This document shows, in pieces, positions 1-12,968 of a stretch of 64,000 nt of DNA. The stretch comes from Paralvinella palmiformis (Eukaryota; Annelida; Polychaeta; Terebellida; Alvinellidae). The notes beneath the pieces were generated by a model, which worked only from the letters and a program-made list of their open reading frames with translations, was not told where the DNA came from and did not search any database. Numbering within the stretch: position 1 is the stretch's first letter; each line of letters begins with the position of its first letter. Both the position numbers and the translations under genes were made by a program. The stretch spans positions 248,001 to 312,000 of the forward strand of contig JAODUP010000103.1 in the NCBI GenBank assembly GCA_025642065.1, given 5' to 3'.

Positions 1-2120
1 TAGCATGCCACATGTGGCCCACTGGTGGCGGTACCAGTGGCCCACCGGTGGCTAGCCACGGCTGGGCCGCTTGCGTTTTGTCCAAGAAATCCACCAGTGA
101 TTTATTTTTGGCAAGATTGATCAAATGCTATTGCAAAACACACAAATCAAAACAAATTTTAACTAATAATACATTCATATCCAAATATTTAATTTCTCTA
201 TAACTGTTCTCTGATTTATCTACAACTCTTCAGGGATGTCAATGTCACTCTGTAACTCATCTGCAAGATGTTACATTTCCGGCACCACTGAAAATAAAAT
301 TTTCAGCGTTTTAATGAGATTATCATACAATACCATAATCATTATGGTATTGCATGATACTCATACACAATTCATTATGATAATGAAGAAGAATACAATG
401 TATAATTTTGCACTTGGTTTTACCGGATAGCTACATGTATAAATTATCCGGTATTTTCAATTTATGATTTTTTTTTGCTGCAGCACGACGTCTTGTTTAT
501 TGTACACACAACACGCATCCCGTCAGCTAGTTTCTGTATTGTATCACCACAGGCTGTGGATCGAAAAACACATACATAAAATTGACAAATCGAGGGATTT
601 CACAATCAACAGATCACTAGCTACATATATGTAAACATTTGCTAGACAGTGTTATGCGTGTTAATGTGATAGAGTATAGTATACTCACTTCAATCATAAT
701 TTATATATTACTAATATTAGTTCCAAACTGGATAAGACACTTCTATATTCAACGAGAAATAATTAAAAAACCCGCGCTATTAAAAAAAACCCATTAAATA
801 TGAATTTATTTCCAATTTACATGTATATACATATATAACATTAAATGTACCACAATAATAATAAAATACCAAGAGAATGTAAATTGGGGGACCAGTGTAA
901 CGTAAATGCTGTCTTCCCACAGGCCCCGGATGATAATGGACAGCTCTGTGTACGTGACAGTCGGAAATCACCATAATAGTGAGAAAGAGGCTGGACTGAG
1001 GTATTGGTAATAATTAATGAAGAAGAAAAAATCATAACAAGGCTCGGTTAGAGTTCACAGAAAGAAAAAAAAAACAGGACATGATACGCCTTTATGATAA
1101 AATAGAAATATAAGAGTTATCATTAATATGAACCATTTATTTTATCAAACATCTACATTATTAGAAACCATCTGAATATGATAACACATGGTAACAATCT
1201 ATAAGCGTCTTACATTCGGATATTGGCTTTTTATTCCATATTTCTGTAAATCCATATAGAGTTAACCCTCTTGCGAATTGCAATGGACATCTAGCAATGT
1301 GTATCATAGCCGCTTGTCTCGTCGTACGTAAATCAAGATGATCTCGATTGAGTTGGAAAGCATTTGCAAATGATAGGGGAAGTTTATTAGTTATATAATC
1401 AAATTTGAACAACAATGCTTGATGTCATTCAATTTTAAAATTCGAGAGGCTTTAAAAAGAGGATCCGTGTGTCCATTTTAATTAGCGTTATTAATGATAA
1501 CACATCAATTTCTGAAGGACGATGGAGCGGTGTAAAGCGTTGTTTAAACCTAGCATTTCCCCACGCAAGTATGCCATATGTATAGAGGGAGTGTACTAAT
1601 GCAAAATACAATGTTCGCATGCTATCTCTAGGTAAGAAGTTCTTCACTTGTTTGATAAAAATAGTGATATCGACACTTTTGTGTTAACTTGAGTAATATA
1701 ATATTTCCATGTAAGATGTTCGTCAATGTGAATCCCCAACAATTTTGCAGATTTTTCTTCACAGACGTTACCTATTCCTTTTAACATTGTATTGTCATTA
1801 TACTGTATAGTCTATATATATATCTAGGTCAAGTCAGCATCATGGCACACGCATCCTGTACAATGATAGGCCTACTACACACACTGATGTAGATGTAGTC
1901 TATCTAGCTTGAGCGGTTGATATTCACAACGGACGATTGAATCCAGAATTTTACGACCCGGGATAGCCGACTCGGAGAGCAGGATTATTTATTGGACTAG
2001 ATCTGATTATTGCCGCTAGTTGCCATTATCGAACCATCGGTGGCCCATCGGTGGCTAGCCCCTGTCACCCGTCCCGTATGTTTCCACCTGTGGCCCACCT
2101 TAGGTTGGCTATCTGGGTAG
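1..2120. repeat. Intergenic repeat block bounded by GTGGCCCAC-type motifs
   Basis: No host gene is seen here. Both ends carry clustered copies of a GC-rich motif. The string gtggcccaccggtggctagc near position 33 recurs near position 2040 with one mismatch in the same orientation, and looser copies (tggcccactggtgg, ctgtggcccacc) sit beside each. The stretch between is AT-rich apart from a decayed LINE piece on the minus strand. The two clusters may be ends of one old repeat, or independent copies of a common GC-rich repeat. The reading is tentative. Confidence 0.35.
1161..1850 (-). mobile_element. Decayed LINE (non-LTR retrotransposon) fragment, end of RT region
   Basis: Two minus-strand reading pieces read in order. 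The first (1647 to 1435) includes LPRDSMRTLYFALVHSLYTY and then GILAWGNA, a pattern typical of the segment just after the reverse-transcriptase catalytic core in LINEs, where the element usually shows a similar (L)YY(A/S)L(I/V)HS..YGI..WG. The second (1415 to 1161) includes RTTRQAAMIHIARCPLQFARG and FTEIWNKKP, typical of the LINE C-terminal tail. Stops and frame changes separate them, so the copy is dead. The clade was not determined; a Jockey- or RTE-like origin is a guess. Confidence 0.6.
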
Positions 2121-3201
2121 GCTTCTCAGCAATTAAAATAATTAAAATATAATAAATTAGAGTTACACCTACCACGTACCCTGGGTGTCTAATATTCATA
2201 GCTTCGTTAGCAATTAACTCAATAAGAATTTCAATTAAAACGATATATTCGAGTAGGGTTTAACTTATCTCGAATTCTGATAAATGGGTGGGCTTTTTCC
2301 AAGTGAGGTTTTATCTTATATGTTTTGTTAAGTGGTGTTTAGTCCAATGTGGTATTGTTCTATACCTGTATAACTGGTTGAAACTTTCTGTTCTGACTTA
2401 TAATGGATTTAACTGTGAGGTACTGCGACAATAATACTTTTCCCAGGGAACAATTGACATTTGATTTGAAGAAGATATCAGTATGCAGGATGTTTACGAA
2501 AGTCTCTAGGAGCTGTTGTACAATTAGTCATATGATCAACTTTAAATATTGATAACATTGAATATTTTAACGGAAAAGCCTTGAAAACATGCAGCTTTTA
2601 GTTATTGTTATCCTTTAAATTTATTACGTTGAAATCAATGATTCGTGGATTGACAGTATATTATATTGCCGCCATGGAAGAGTTCTAAAGGTGAAAACGC
2701 CAGTTCGGAGCAGTTATTGTATTATTTCTCGAAGAGTAAACATTTAAATTTGTATTTTCTTGTAATCTTAGGTGTACTTTAGTCATTGAAAATATGTGTT
2801 TATCGATTAATTAGATTATTACCTCTTTAGGCCGTAGGCCTACTGTTGTGTTTGAGTGATAATAGGGGACTCGATATCAAAGCATATAAGTTTGAATTTG
2901 TTCTTGTTTTGGTAATCACGTTTACTGATTCAGCTGAAGTATTTGTATGTTTTCAACAACAAAAATTGATTTCTTTTTGTTAGACATAATAACAATATTG
3001 TCAGATTATGAGTACTTGAAATATTCGCAATAAAGTTGTTTCATCATTTAATGTTTCCAGTCATTAGATCTAGATCTATCATCATAATGAGTTAAAACTT
3101 AAATGAACACTGTAAATTAAGAATTAAGGTTTATACTCTAATTATAATAGATTAATGGTTTACTGCTTTTTAGAATACTACATTATTCCTCGAATAATAG
3201 G

Positions 3202-3323
3202 TAAAGTAATTGTTTATGAATTGTGCAAGCAATTAAAGTGAGAAAAACACACCGTCATTCACCTAGTGACCTAGCCTAGGCTAGGCCTAGGGTGAAAGCC
3301 GGTGTTTATAAACAATTACTTTA
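3202..3323. repeat. Imperfect palindrome with perfect 16-bp outer arms
   Basis: The outer arms taaagtaattgtttat (3202-3217) and ataaacaattacttta (3308-3323) are exact reverse complements. Inside them a second pair (around 3247-3268 and 3288-3305: acaccg..ttcacc and ggtgaaagccggtgt) also pairs imperfectly. The centre is a self-complementary ctagcctaggctag. It may be the remains of a foldback MITE or a cruciform-forming repeat. No coding potential. Confidence 0.6.
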
Positions 3324-3573
3324 TATATATATTATACATCACTGTTGATACACCAGCAAACATGTCAGTTATGTGACTTTCTAAATTAAATAATTTTCAT
3401 GAGTTTGAATGAACATGTTTAGATTTGTGTTTATTGTTATTACAGTTTTATGTAATGATTGGAATAACAAAATACTGTGCATTGTCATTCATTCTTCCAA
3501 ATTTTATATAAATGTAAATTTTGCTGTTTTACTGCCACTTTTGTGCACAAGGTAGGTTAAATAGGTCTACCTG

Positions 3574-3606
<33 letters not shown>

Positions 3607-4393
3607 CTTCAGTACTGTATGGTCTGTATACTGTCACTGAAGCGGGATGTCCCTCCAACATATATATCATCATGATTGTGTGATATGGAAATTATTTAGA
3701 TAAGTTATTTATGAGCTCTCTGTTACTACCATTTATCAAAAAGAATTAAAAAATATGTTGAATCAACCAAATTTAGGTTAATTCCATATGTTTTGCCTTG
3801 AGTTGATCTTTTGGTTACTAATAGTAATATTTCAGTAAAGGATTTATTTGTTATCCGAAAGATCAGATTATTCAGTTTTTGTATCACTCCAACATGAGTT
3901 CTACATTGTTTTCCAATTTACGAAACGCGCCTTGATTAATAACTTTAAATAGATTGATAGCTGGCTCCATGCACTAATTATACCCATGATATGTGCATAT
4001 ATGCATAAATGGATGTTGCCAGATCAACTGCTCACAGAATGCACTTATGTTACAAAACACTGGCTGTTATCATTAATTTATTTCATATATAATAAAAACT
4101 GAGAAATTTCCCATGGTCTAAATTAATTTATAATAAAAATAATATTAGTATTTTATATATAGCACTTTAGTCAACTTGAATTGTTCCATGGCAGTTTATA
4201 TTTAAGACATAATTAAAACATGTTTTAAGCTAATATAGCACAAACACATTATATATATAAATACACTAGTTTATAGATATTATGAATAGGCTAATTTAAA
4301 TAAGTAGGTTTTAAGAACCTTACAAAATATTATAATTTTTTTTTGGGTACCATCAAAAGTTAACAGGACTCAGATCGGAGCATTCTCACTGGA

Positions 4394-4990
4394 TCAGATA
4401 TCACTTAGATACAGTGGTGTTGTTCCACTCAGTACTTTGAATGGATGAAACAGGATCTTGTACAGTGATCTGAATGTACGGGAAGTCAGTGCAGCTGGAA
4501 TAAAACTGGTGTTATATGTTCCCTTTTTCAAGTGCAAATGCACATCACCAGGACAGGCAGCACAGTTCTGCACTCGTTGTAGGCAGTTTGTCAGAGAGAG
4601 GGAGATATTATATAACAATATATTGCCATAGTGCAGTTGAGAAATTATAAGGCCTTGGAATAAATTTTTGCTTGATAACAACAGGACTTACATATAGAAT
4701 TCACCTGCTTCTCCATTCCTAGAGTATTATCCAATATAAGCCCTAGATTTCTCACAGACATGGAATAATTTATGTAACTGAATCCTACCTTAATGTGAAG
4801 ATTCTCAAAAATAAATTCACATGTTGCTTGGATGATATAACAGTGAATTTGGTCTTATCCTTATTCAATTTCACCATGTTGTTGTTCATACAAACATTTA
4901 TGTTTTTAATATGAGCTTCAATTGAAGATGAAATATCATCCCATTTATCACATGGCTTGAAAGTCATGTATACTTGAGTAATATCATCAT
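4394..4990 (-). mobile_element. Decayed LINE reverse-transcriptase fragment (CR1/L2-like)
   Basis: Minus-strand pieces read in order. From 4967, MNNNMVKLNKDKTKFTVISSKQH corresponds to the W-M-x-x-N-x-L-K-L-N-x-x-K-T-E motif that follows the RT catalytic site in CR1/L2-type LINEs. From 4681, the reading YGNILLYNISLSLTNCLQRVQNCAA and later FKVLSGTTPLYLSDI match the usual 'Y(C)N.LLY.I....(L)QRVQN.AA' and 'PLYLSDL' tail of the same group. A frame change separates the pieces and no intact ORF remains. Confidence 0.7.
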
Positions 4991-5182
4991 AACAATGATA
5001 TTTAATATTATGCTATTAGTTACCCAGGTATTATATAAACTACGGACAGAGCATGTGCAGTCAATTACAACAGAAGGAATAACAACAGTATACTTTAGGC
5101 AAAATATGATTGTTATATTGATTATTTATTAAAAAGTGTTTTCTCATATATTTCAGATTGTTTGATATTTTAAACAGAAATT

Positions 5183-6646
5183 ATGGCTAGTAATAATGTA
5201 CTTGTTAGTGCTGCTACTTCAGCATCATATAATATGGTGTTACAGGTAAATGTGTGTCTGTATGTATTACTATATGTATTTTATATTGCTATATATATCA
5301 TGAGATACCACCATAAGTTTCTATTTCTAATGTGGTTTGTGTCTAAATGAAGGAGCAGATGTAAAATGTATATTATTTTGAAGTTTTATCACAATAGATT
5401 ATTCAGTATTGTTAAATGGATGTTTTTAATGTAATACTAAGTATTTATTACTGCTCATACTGCTAGTTGTGAATAAATTAGACAGTTTTAGAATCTGATA
5501 GTTTGTTGTTGGTTAAGAGACTATTTTTTTGGAATAAATCATAATTTTTACAGTGTGTGTGTGTGTGTTACTCTATAACAACATACATTCTACTTTGGCT
5601 ATGAAAATGTTTCAAAATCTGTTTGTTCTTTTTCAGCTTATGATGAGGTTGTTTTCTTTTGTGATGAATGCTATTATTTTACGATCCATCTCAAGAGATG
5701 TTCTTGGCATTGTTAATGTTAGGTAAGATTCTTGATACAGAAGTTAGGAGACATATATATATATATATATATATATAGGGTTCCAGGTTTGATTCATGAT
5801 GTCAGTAATTTGGACAACATTACTCATTCCACAAACTTGAGCTACTTATAGAGAAACAGACGGAAGGAATAAATGACACTGTGTCAAGAAAATATGTTGT
5901 ATTTATTCAAATATCTGCCACTCATTTCTTTGAGAATTAATTCAGAAAGTGGATCAACTACAGATATAATATTTAGAGAAGATAGAATTCACTAATGAAT
6001 GAGCACAATTATAAAATTACTAATAATATATCTTTTCTTTCAGGCTGATGTTGTTGCACATGACCATAGTGTTTGTGTCCCGGGAAGCTTTTAGAAGGGC
6101 TTGCCTCGATTCTGATGTAAAAAAACCATGGAAGCAGATAATTAATTTTATGTGGTGTATGTAAGTGATGCTTCATCATAATCTGCTTGTGATTATGAGC
6201 GTAGATTAAAAATATTCCTGCATTTGTATTATGCACGGATAACATACTTTATAATATGTAGGATAATCATTGTTATCATGAGATTACTTATTGTAAATAT
6301 TATGAAACTTTTTTGTTTTGTACCCTTCCAGTATTCCATTAGGAGTATTATCATCTATAGTATTTGGTACGCTATGGATATACAGTTTTGAATTGCCAGA
6401 CCCAGAGACGGTTCCTTATTACAAGGTGTCTGTGATCTGTTATTGTCTGTGTGCTTTGGTTGAGCTCCTTGCTGAGCCACTGTACATAAGCAGCCAAATG
6501 CTACTTTTTGTCAGACTTAAGGTTAACATTTCATTTTCAGTAAAGTGTAATAGATGATAAAATTATTGTATATCATGACTATTTACAGTGATTTTTCAAA
6601 ACCTATAGGACTGGTACTACATAAAATAGTAATAATCTTATGTTGT

Positions 6647-6683
<37 letters not shown>

Positions 6684-9600
6684 GTCATGGTTATCATTCA
6701 TGTTACAGGTATTAACAGAAGGAATTTCACTGTTGGCTGGATGTATTGTGACTATTTTTCTAGTCATCCTGTTCCCCCAGTTGGGGCTAATTTCATTTTG
6801 CATAGCACAGGTAATGAGATTATTGATGATTCTTCAGTATCAGTTTGGTCAATTTAGTTATTATTTCCTCTTTGTTTTGGAATAGAAGTCTGCTTTTAGA
6901 AAAACAAATTGCTCTAGAACCTGCCAGAACAATGTTTCAAATTGATGTCACATGTAATAATATTCTCGTTATTTTCATCATTTCAGATAGTTGTCACATC
7001 TTTATATTCCATAATGTATTATGGCTACTTCCTGTATTTTATGCTCAGTCATGAAGAAGATGAGTTTCCATTTAAAACTGTCGCTGATATCTTTCCACAG
7101 AGGATACCTGGGTAAGGTATGTTGCATGATACATCTTTTTTGTACATCTTTTTTGTGTTAAAAGTTAGTTATCTGTAAAATACACATTTATCAATATACT
7201 TATTTATTAATGAGTATATAATTGTTCATGTATCATATGGAGTGAATTGGGACTTATATTAATTGTAGGTAAATGCATATTTTCTATAATTTAATTTTAC
7301 AGCCTCTAATTAGCTGGTCATTGGCCATGCTAACCTGGAGTTTCTTCAAGCAGTCTGTACTGAAACAGATACTAACAGAAGGTACAAAAACTAATTCTGT
7401 TGACTAGCATTTAGTAAAAAACAGATGTGTTTAGTCTGTAACATGTGTAGATCTAAAATATAAGCTTATAATGTAATTTACTAAAATTACTATTATTATC
7501 ATCAGTAAGATTTTGTCTGTTGTTTGTATGGTGTATTTATGACAAAATAGATTCAATAAATAATATACTTTTGGATATGTGGAACCACAAAGTGCAAGAA
7601 ATTAGTTTAAATGTTTGGCTTTAAAAAAAATTAAAGTTTGTTACGACTACTGTTTTGATTTACAGGAGAACGGTATATTATGACAGTATTTGGTGTCCTA
7701 AATTTTGGTGATCAAGGTGAGACATGTTTGTGTGTGTGTGTGTATGTGTGTCCGTGCATAAGTAATAATTTGATATACTTATAAATAAAAGATTAAAGTA
7801 AAATAGAGAATTATGCATTTAAGCAGATGCAACAGATAAGTAGGTACTAAGTTAATATCTAGTAGTTATGTAACATGCATGGCAATAATTATAATGCTAA
7901 AGTACCTTTATTACTTCAGGTTGAGGTGTGTGTGTGTATGTGACATGGTATACCTTTCAGCCATCATATGTAAAATAATTAACCTATTTGTATTATTCTG
8001 TTTTTAGGTGTTTATGATGTAATAAAAAATTTAGGTTCATTAGTTGCCAGGTTTGTGTTTCTACCATTAGAAGATTCCGGATATTTATTTTTTGCACAAA
8101 CTCTTCAGAGAGGAAAACCTGCCATATCACAGCCACAGGTAATAATAGACATTTGATCCTGTGAAAACATATTGTAAATTAAATACTCATAGAACTTGTA
8201 TTGCTTTTATTATTTGAATTAAGGTTTTTTGTGTATTTTCTCTAATGAAAGATTCTGAAACATGAATAATATATATTAAAATTAGTAAGAGTATTTAATA
8301 TTTATGACTTGATTAGATCGTAAAAAAATTTGATACATCATAAATATCATCAGGGAATGCTGTAAATGTTTGTTTCTTAAATAAACAGATAAAGTACTTT
8401 ATGGATTTCCTTTTTTCAGGAAGAGATTATATTAGCTACAGATGTTTTGCATTACTTGCTCAAGTCTGTCATACTAATTGGAATAACCATCGTCACATTT
8501 GGCTATTCATACTCCTACATAGCTCTGGATATTTACGGTGGTCAGACACTGAGTAGTGGTACAGGTATGCTAAAATCTTGACTGGTCTTAATTAGCCATC
8601 TCAGACTGCTCGAAGCATATACTTTTCTTGCTGTGTGCTAAAGTAATATTAGCAACATTGAGTTTAGATGGTGTTATTGTGTACTGTTTATTTGATTATA
8701 CAGGTTTATGCAGTATTATATCCTCTATCTGTTATAATCTGTGTGTGCTTATTCTTTGTTAATACACTTAACTACAGATTAAGCAGAACATGAAAAAAAT
8801 GTACAAGGGATTTGATATGGGATCATTATAATTAATATTTCTTTGCTTAGTTGAGATACAATTGGAGAATATATTTATGATTCAGTTTATTGAAACTAAT
8901 GTCTTAATCAAATTCTATTAAAAAAATTGTCATTTTATACAGGGTACCTAAAGTTATTGTGGATTTTTAATAACTTTTATTTAAATAGAAACATTCTGTA
9001 AATGCAGTAAAGAGAGAATTTATTTAAGATTTAGGATGTTAAACTCCAGGAATGTTTATTTTCAAAATACTCATCATCTTTTTGGATACAAAAAGTAGCA
9101 CATATATCATGTACCCCCCCCCCAAAAGGTACTGTTTTAGAGCCATTTTTGTGCACAAGGTGTGCTAAATGGGCTGAGTGACCTCCAAATATAACGAGGC
9201 AAAGTGAAAGATGAAACACCCTTCTAACATAGCCTGGCCATCAAGTGTCCTGAAAGAGAATTGATCAATGATGTATTATTTTCCTAAGCACATCACATGC
9301 TCACTTTAAGAGAATCTAATTTTCTCAAACTTCTTGTGGTTTCTTTGTCATCCAAATGTGATAACTATATTAATTAGCCTTCCTGTTGATGTAAAATATT
9401 GCTGTATCAATAAACAATACATTATTATTAAATGTTGAATTATTTTCAACTTCATTATTAAAATGCCTAGTTCCAGTGAAGCCTTCTTGCCAATTTATGC
9501 AAAACATGCTTGATACAACACGTTTTCATAATTATTCCAACAACTCTTCCAGTTTATTGCTTATCATGAATTGAACTTGTGTCATTAAAATATTTCATCT

Positions 9601-10776
9601 AGTTTGTAAATTATTGTTTGTGCAGGTTTTCCATCTTGTAATGCATCCTAAACATTATAAAACAAATTATTAATAACTTTATTAAAATTTATAATAAATC
9701 ATATGTCTGTTGCATGCATTTTGTTCAGATTGTTATAGAGATGTTTAAAAAAATTAAAATTGCATATGGACTGTTTATTTAATTGATGCATCCCTATACA
9801 TGTCAGCATCATTTGTCTTAATGATGTCATCCAATTAAATATGGCTATCCACCACCTTTATTGTTATCTTCCTAGGACCAAGTTTATTAAGATGTTATTG
9901 CTTGTATGTATTGTTGCTTGCTATTAATGGTATCACCGAGTGTTTCACCTTTGCCACTATGAGCAAACGAGATATAGATAGGTAAATGAATAATTACAGT
10001 ATGTGAATTTCAATCCTTTTGTGTTGTTGTTTATTTTCAAGGTTTTACAAAGTTGTGATAAATGCTTTTCTTCTCATAGATATAACAAGAAAATGTTAAT
10101 ATTTTCCACAATATTTTTGCTATCATCATGGTATCTCACTGGACCGTTGGGTAGCATCGGCTTTATCATTGCTAATTGTCTAAACATGATTGCAAGAATT
10201 ATTCACAGGTAACAAATGACTAGCATATGATGACATTAAATGTATATTTCTGATTTATATATTATCTAATATAAAACCGACATTGTGATACTTTATAACA
10301 CTGGTCCTTATTGCTTATTAGGTGTTGATCTGTATTTCAGCTTGTATTACATTGTGACATTCTACGTGGGTACCAGACTCCATCCACTTAAGAATCTTTC
10401 ACCGGCCATGCCAGTTCTCATATTTTATATTGTAATATTTGTTATATGCACATTCTCTGAGGTGAGTAATAAAGTTATCAAACCAGCCATGTTCTATCAG
10501 TGACGATTCTACGTAAATCATCAGTACTTTGCTTTAGTGTTCAACACAAGCATCCCTCCAAAAAGATGCAATGAACTTATATTTTACTTACAGAAAATGT
10601 TTTGCTGCGACTATGGATGGAACTACCGCCTGCTGCATGTATTCACAGGAGCTACTGTTGGCATTGGGCTTTTGTTGTCTATATGGACATTTGAGCATGA
10701 TCTCATAGCTTTTGTAAAAGATAAATATGTCAGCAGAAAATCAATGTCTAAAACAGAACATTCAAAATCAGACTGA
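5183..10776 (+). CDS. RFT1: RFT1 homologue (Man5GlcNAc2-PP-dolichol translocation protein)
   Basis: Multi-pass ER membrane protein of the MOP flippase superfamily. RFT1 is needed for N-glycan precursor (Man5GlcNAc2-PP-dolichol) handling across the ER membrane; whether it is the flippase itself is debated. Coding exons: 5183-5245, 5637-5722, 6044-6160, 6332-6521, 6709-6810, 6987-7111, 7314-7381, 7666-7716, 8008-8138, 8420-8564, 9876-9981, 10080-10208, 10341-10461, 10594-10776. They sum to 1617 bases (538 codons plus TGA), close to the human protein. Family-diagnostic stretches: [99 protein letters not shown]. The start is [17 protein letters not shown], aligning with the conserved N terminus. 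The exon-7 acceptor is set by phase (see findings). Confidence 0.96.
5753..6679. repeat. (TA)n microsatellites in RFT1 introns
   Basis: Pure TA dinucleotide tracts occur at 5753-5777 (intron 2) and 6651-6679 (intron 4). They are non-coding; short 'YIYIYI' readings across them are artefacts. Confidence 0.85.
9126..9235 (-). mobile_element. Truncated SINE family 1 copy in RFT1 intron 10
   Basis: The stretch reading agccatttttgtgcacaagg, ggctgagtgacctccaaa and aaagtgaaagatgaaacac is the reverse complement of the 3' half of the SINE at 12969-13153. The tRNA-like head is missing, so this is a truncated copy. It lies inside the long RFT1 intron 8565-9875, which otherwise shows nothing recognisable. 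Confidence 0.75.
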
Positions 10777-10841
10777 TCACTCAAGTCAAATTGTTATATT
10801 TATTTGTGATAGTTACATGGATGGATGTATTATATATTATG

Positions 10842-10847
10842 AATAAA
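10842..10847 (+). terminator. Probable RFT1 polyadenylation signal (AATAAA)
   Basis: A canonical AATAAA lies 66 bases after the RFT1 stop codon, in AT-rich sequence and with a TG/T-rich stretch just downstream. It is the first good polyadenylation hexamer after the stop. Confidence 0.6.
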
Positions 10848-11193
10848 ATGCCTATTATTAAACTGTTGTTAATTTGCTGTCGATTTGAATATTAAAGCTT
10901 ACTTGCTTGCTCTTTTATACTGGAACAAACATTTTCTGACATTAGTTGGGATTCTTGACTGTTACATTGCCAAAAAATGGTACTGTATTACAGTATTGAA
11001 ATTCTTACTTGAGGAATCTAATGCCATGAAGGATGCATTTTTCACCCCATAGTTTTTGCATTAAAAAGATACACAACTTGCAGTTGCTAATAAGGCGAAT
11101 AACAGTGATTTTTATAATCAGGGAAAGTTTTTATTGACCACAACTAAGTGCACAGCCATTCTACAACTGTAATATACCACTTTACAAAACGGT

Positions 11194-11225
<32 letters not shown>

Positions 11226-11701
11226 CATTTATATGTATGTATATATATATATTTATAATTATTTACACCATTTTATATAACAGCTATTAAGATTTGTATA
11301 TGTGTCCTAGTCCTTGATACACTTACTGATCTAGCAAAAATTATTTATGCTAGATATTTCTACCCATTTAAAATAAAAAGACAGAATGGAGATTTTTTTA
11401 AATCAAGATGGCATTTTCAACAGAAATATTTTTAATAATTAGCAATATAAATAATGAATCAACAGGATGGCTGGCTGCACATTTATGTGCATGTATTTTA
11501 TTTCAACAGCAAATTTGTCATACTGTAGCCATTTATCTTGTGGTGCTACTTGTAATAATAATTAATAATTAAAAAACTTCTATAGCGCCAATATCCTCAA
11601 ATAGAATCAAGCTCAGTGGTGCACCTAGTGGAGGGGGTGGGCAAACTCCTAGTCTGGGTACAATGCAAAGTTCATCAACAATGATCAGATGGAAAGGAAA
11701 C

Positions 11702-12337
11702 TTAGGAAGGATAAGCGAGTCTGAAAAGGTGAGTTCTCAAATGGTGACGGAAAGAAACTATGCTGTTTAATGACTTAACTTGTTCAGAGAGTGAATTCCA
11801 AAGAGTAGGGACAGCAACTAAAAAAGCACGAGTCCCAGCATGAGTTTTAATCCTCCTGGGAACAGACAAGAAGTGAAAACCAGATGATAGAGTTCTCTGG
11901 GCTTGGGTGCTAAGGAAAGCATGGAAAATAGATATGAAGGTTCTCCAGAAGAAAGAGTTTGATAGGCAATAGAACAGAGGGAGCCAGTGAAGAGATTTCA
12001 GAAGTGGGACAGAATGGGAAAACCGAGGAGACCATGTGACAAGCCTGGCTAAGCAGTTCTGAACACACTGAAGTTTTAGAATATCATTAGATGCAATGTT
12101 ATAAAGAAGAGGGTTGCAGTAATCAAGCCTACTAGTAATGATTGCTGTAGCAATGGTTTTGCTGACTGAAAGAGAAATATAGCGACAAATACGACAAAGG
12201 TCACGAATATGATAGAAGCAGGAGCAACATGTCAGAGAAATATTAATTGTGTTCAATTCTGCTCTGCAAGATACTTCACTGATAAACATCAGAATATTTA
12301 AATCTGTTAAAAATAAATACAAATACAAACTAATCAA
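11702..12337 (-). mobile_element. LINE fragment (CR1/L2 superfamily), C-terminal RT portion, open for 211 codons
   Basis: The minus-strand reading contains TSRLDYCNPLLYNIAS, LQCVQNCLARLVTW, LLKSLHWLPL and TRAFLVAVPTLWNSLSEQVK, and ends FRHHLRTHLFRLAYPS. This is the standard C-terminal part of CR1/L2-type LINE open reading frames ('SRLDYCNSLL...LQ.VQN..AR...LKSLHWLP...'). The reading frame has not been broken by stops, so the insertion is younger than the other LINE pieces in the window. The catalytic YxDD region and endonuclease are absent: a 5'-truncated copy. Confidence 0.85.
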
Positions 12338-12784
12338 AGGGTATCATTTTAATGTTATGGTAAATGTCTCTCAGCTTCACAGTAACGAACCTACAAAATA
12401 ATGAAAGCTAATCTTGTGAGTGTATATGTATCCTAAATGTCAACTGTATTAAACCCATATGTCTGAAGCTATTGAAAACATGCCATCATTCTGTAATGAT
12501 AGTTCTACCTACATCATCATTATTGCCCATCTTATATGAACAGCAACTTATTAAAGTTATCTGTTTTAAATTTAAGCCATCTTCTTCAGCTGTATTCATA
12601 GATATGCCATATTCTGGTGTAAGTCTGAAATTTGTGTAACCAGGTCCACTGGTTAAACAAATAGGGCTGAATACTGTGAAATCTGAACACATTTGGCTTT
12701 CACCATATATAATAAATAATAAGTTTTAGATAACAACTTTTCACCTTTCTAATCTCCTAGTGATTAAGTGTGTTTTAATATAGA

Positions 12785-12787
<3 letters not shown>

Positions 12788-12862
<75 letters not shown>
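12788..12862. repeat. Compound (TA)n(TC)n(TA)n microsatellite
   Basis: TA repeats, then a (TC)n block (about 12820-12836), then TA repeats again, followed by a C run. Confidence 0.9.
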
Positions 12863-12868
<6 letters not shown>

Positions 12869-12968
12869 CCCCAAATTAAAGTCTAAAACGTGGATTAAAC
12901 CACTGATTATTTGATATAATTATTTTTAATTCCGAATATGTCAGCAATCTCTATTTGAAGCCATACAT

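Larger units (their letters stand above)
2121..5182. other. Intergenic region upstream of RFT1
   Basis: AT-rich sequence with no supported coding exon. It holds an imperfect palindrome (3202-3323), a short minus-strand remnant of SINE family 1 (about 3520-3570, the cacttttgtgcacaaggtagg tail), a (TA)n tract (3575-3602) and a LINE fragment (4394-4990). An acceptor-like tatttcag ends at about 5158, 25 bases before the RFT1 start codon. At least one untranslated RFT1 exon therefore probably lies in this region, but I could not place it. Confidence 0.5.

Noticed and set aside
6640..6885. Frame through a TA tract joined to RFT1 exon 5
   Set aside because: The YIYIYI stretch is microsatellite; the true exon starts at the acceptor before 6709.
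10537..10593. In-frame extension upstream of the last RFT1 exon ([16 protein letters not shown]...)
   Set aside because: The preceding exon ends in phase 0 at 10461, and the acceptor ttacttacag at 10593 joins TFSE to KMFCCDYGW, matching the family; the extension is intron.
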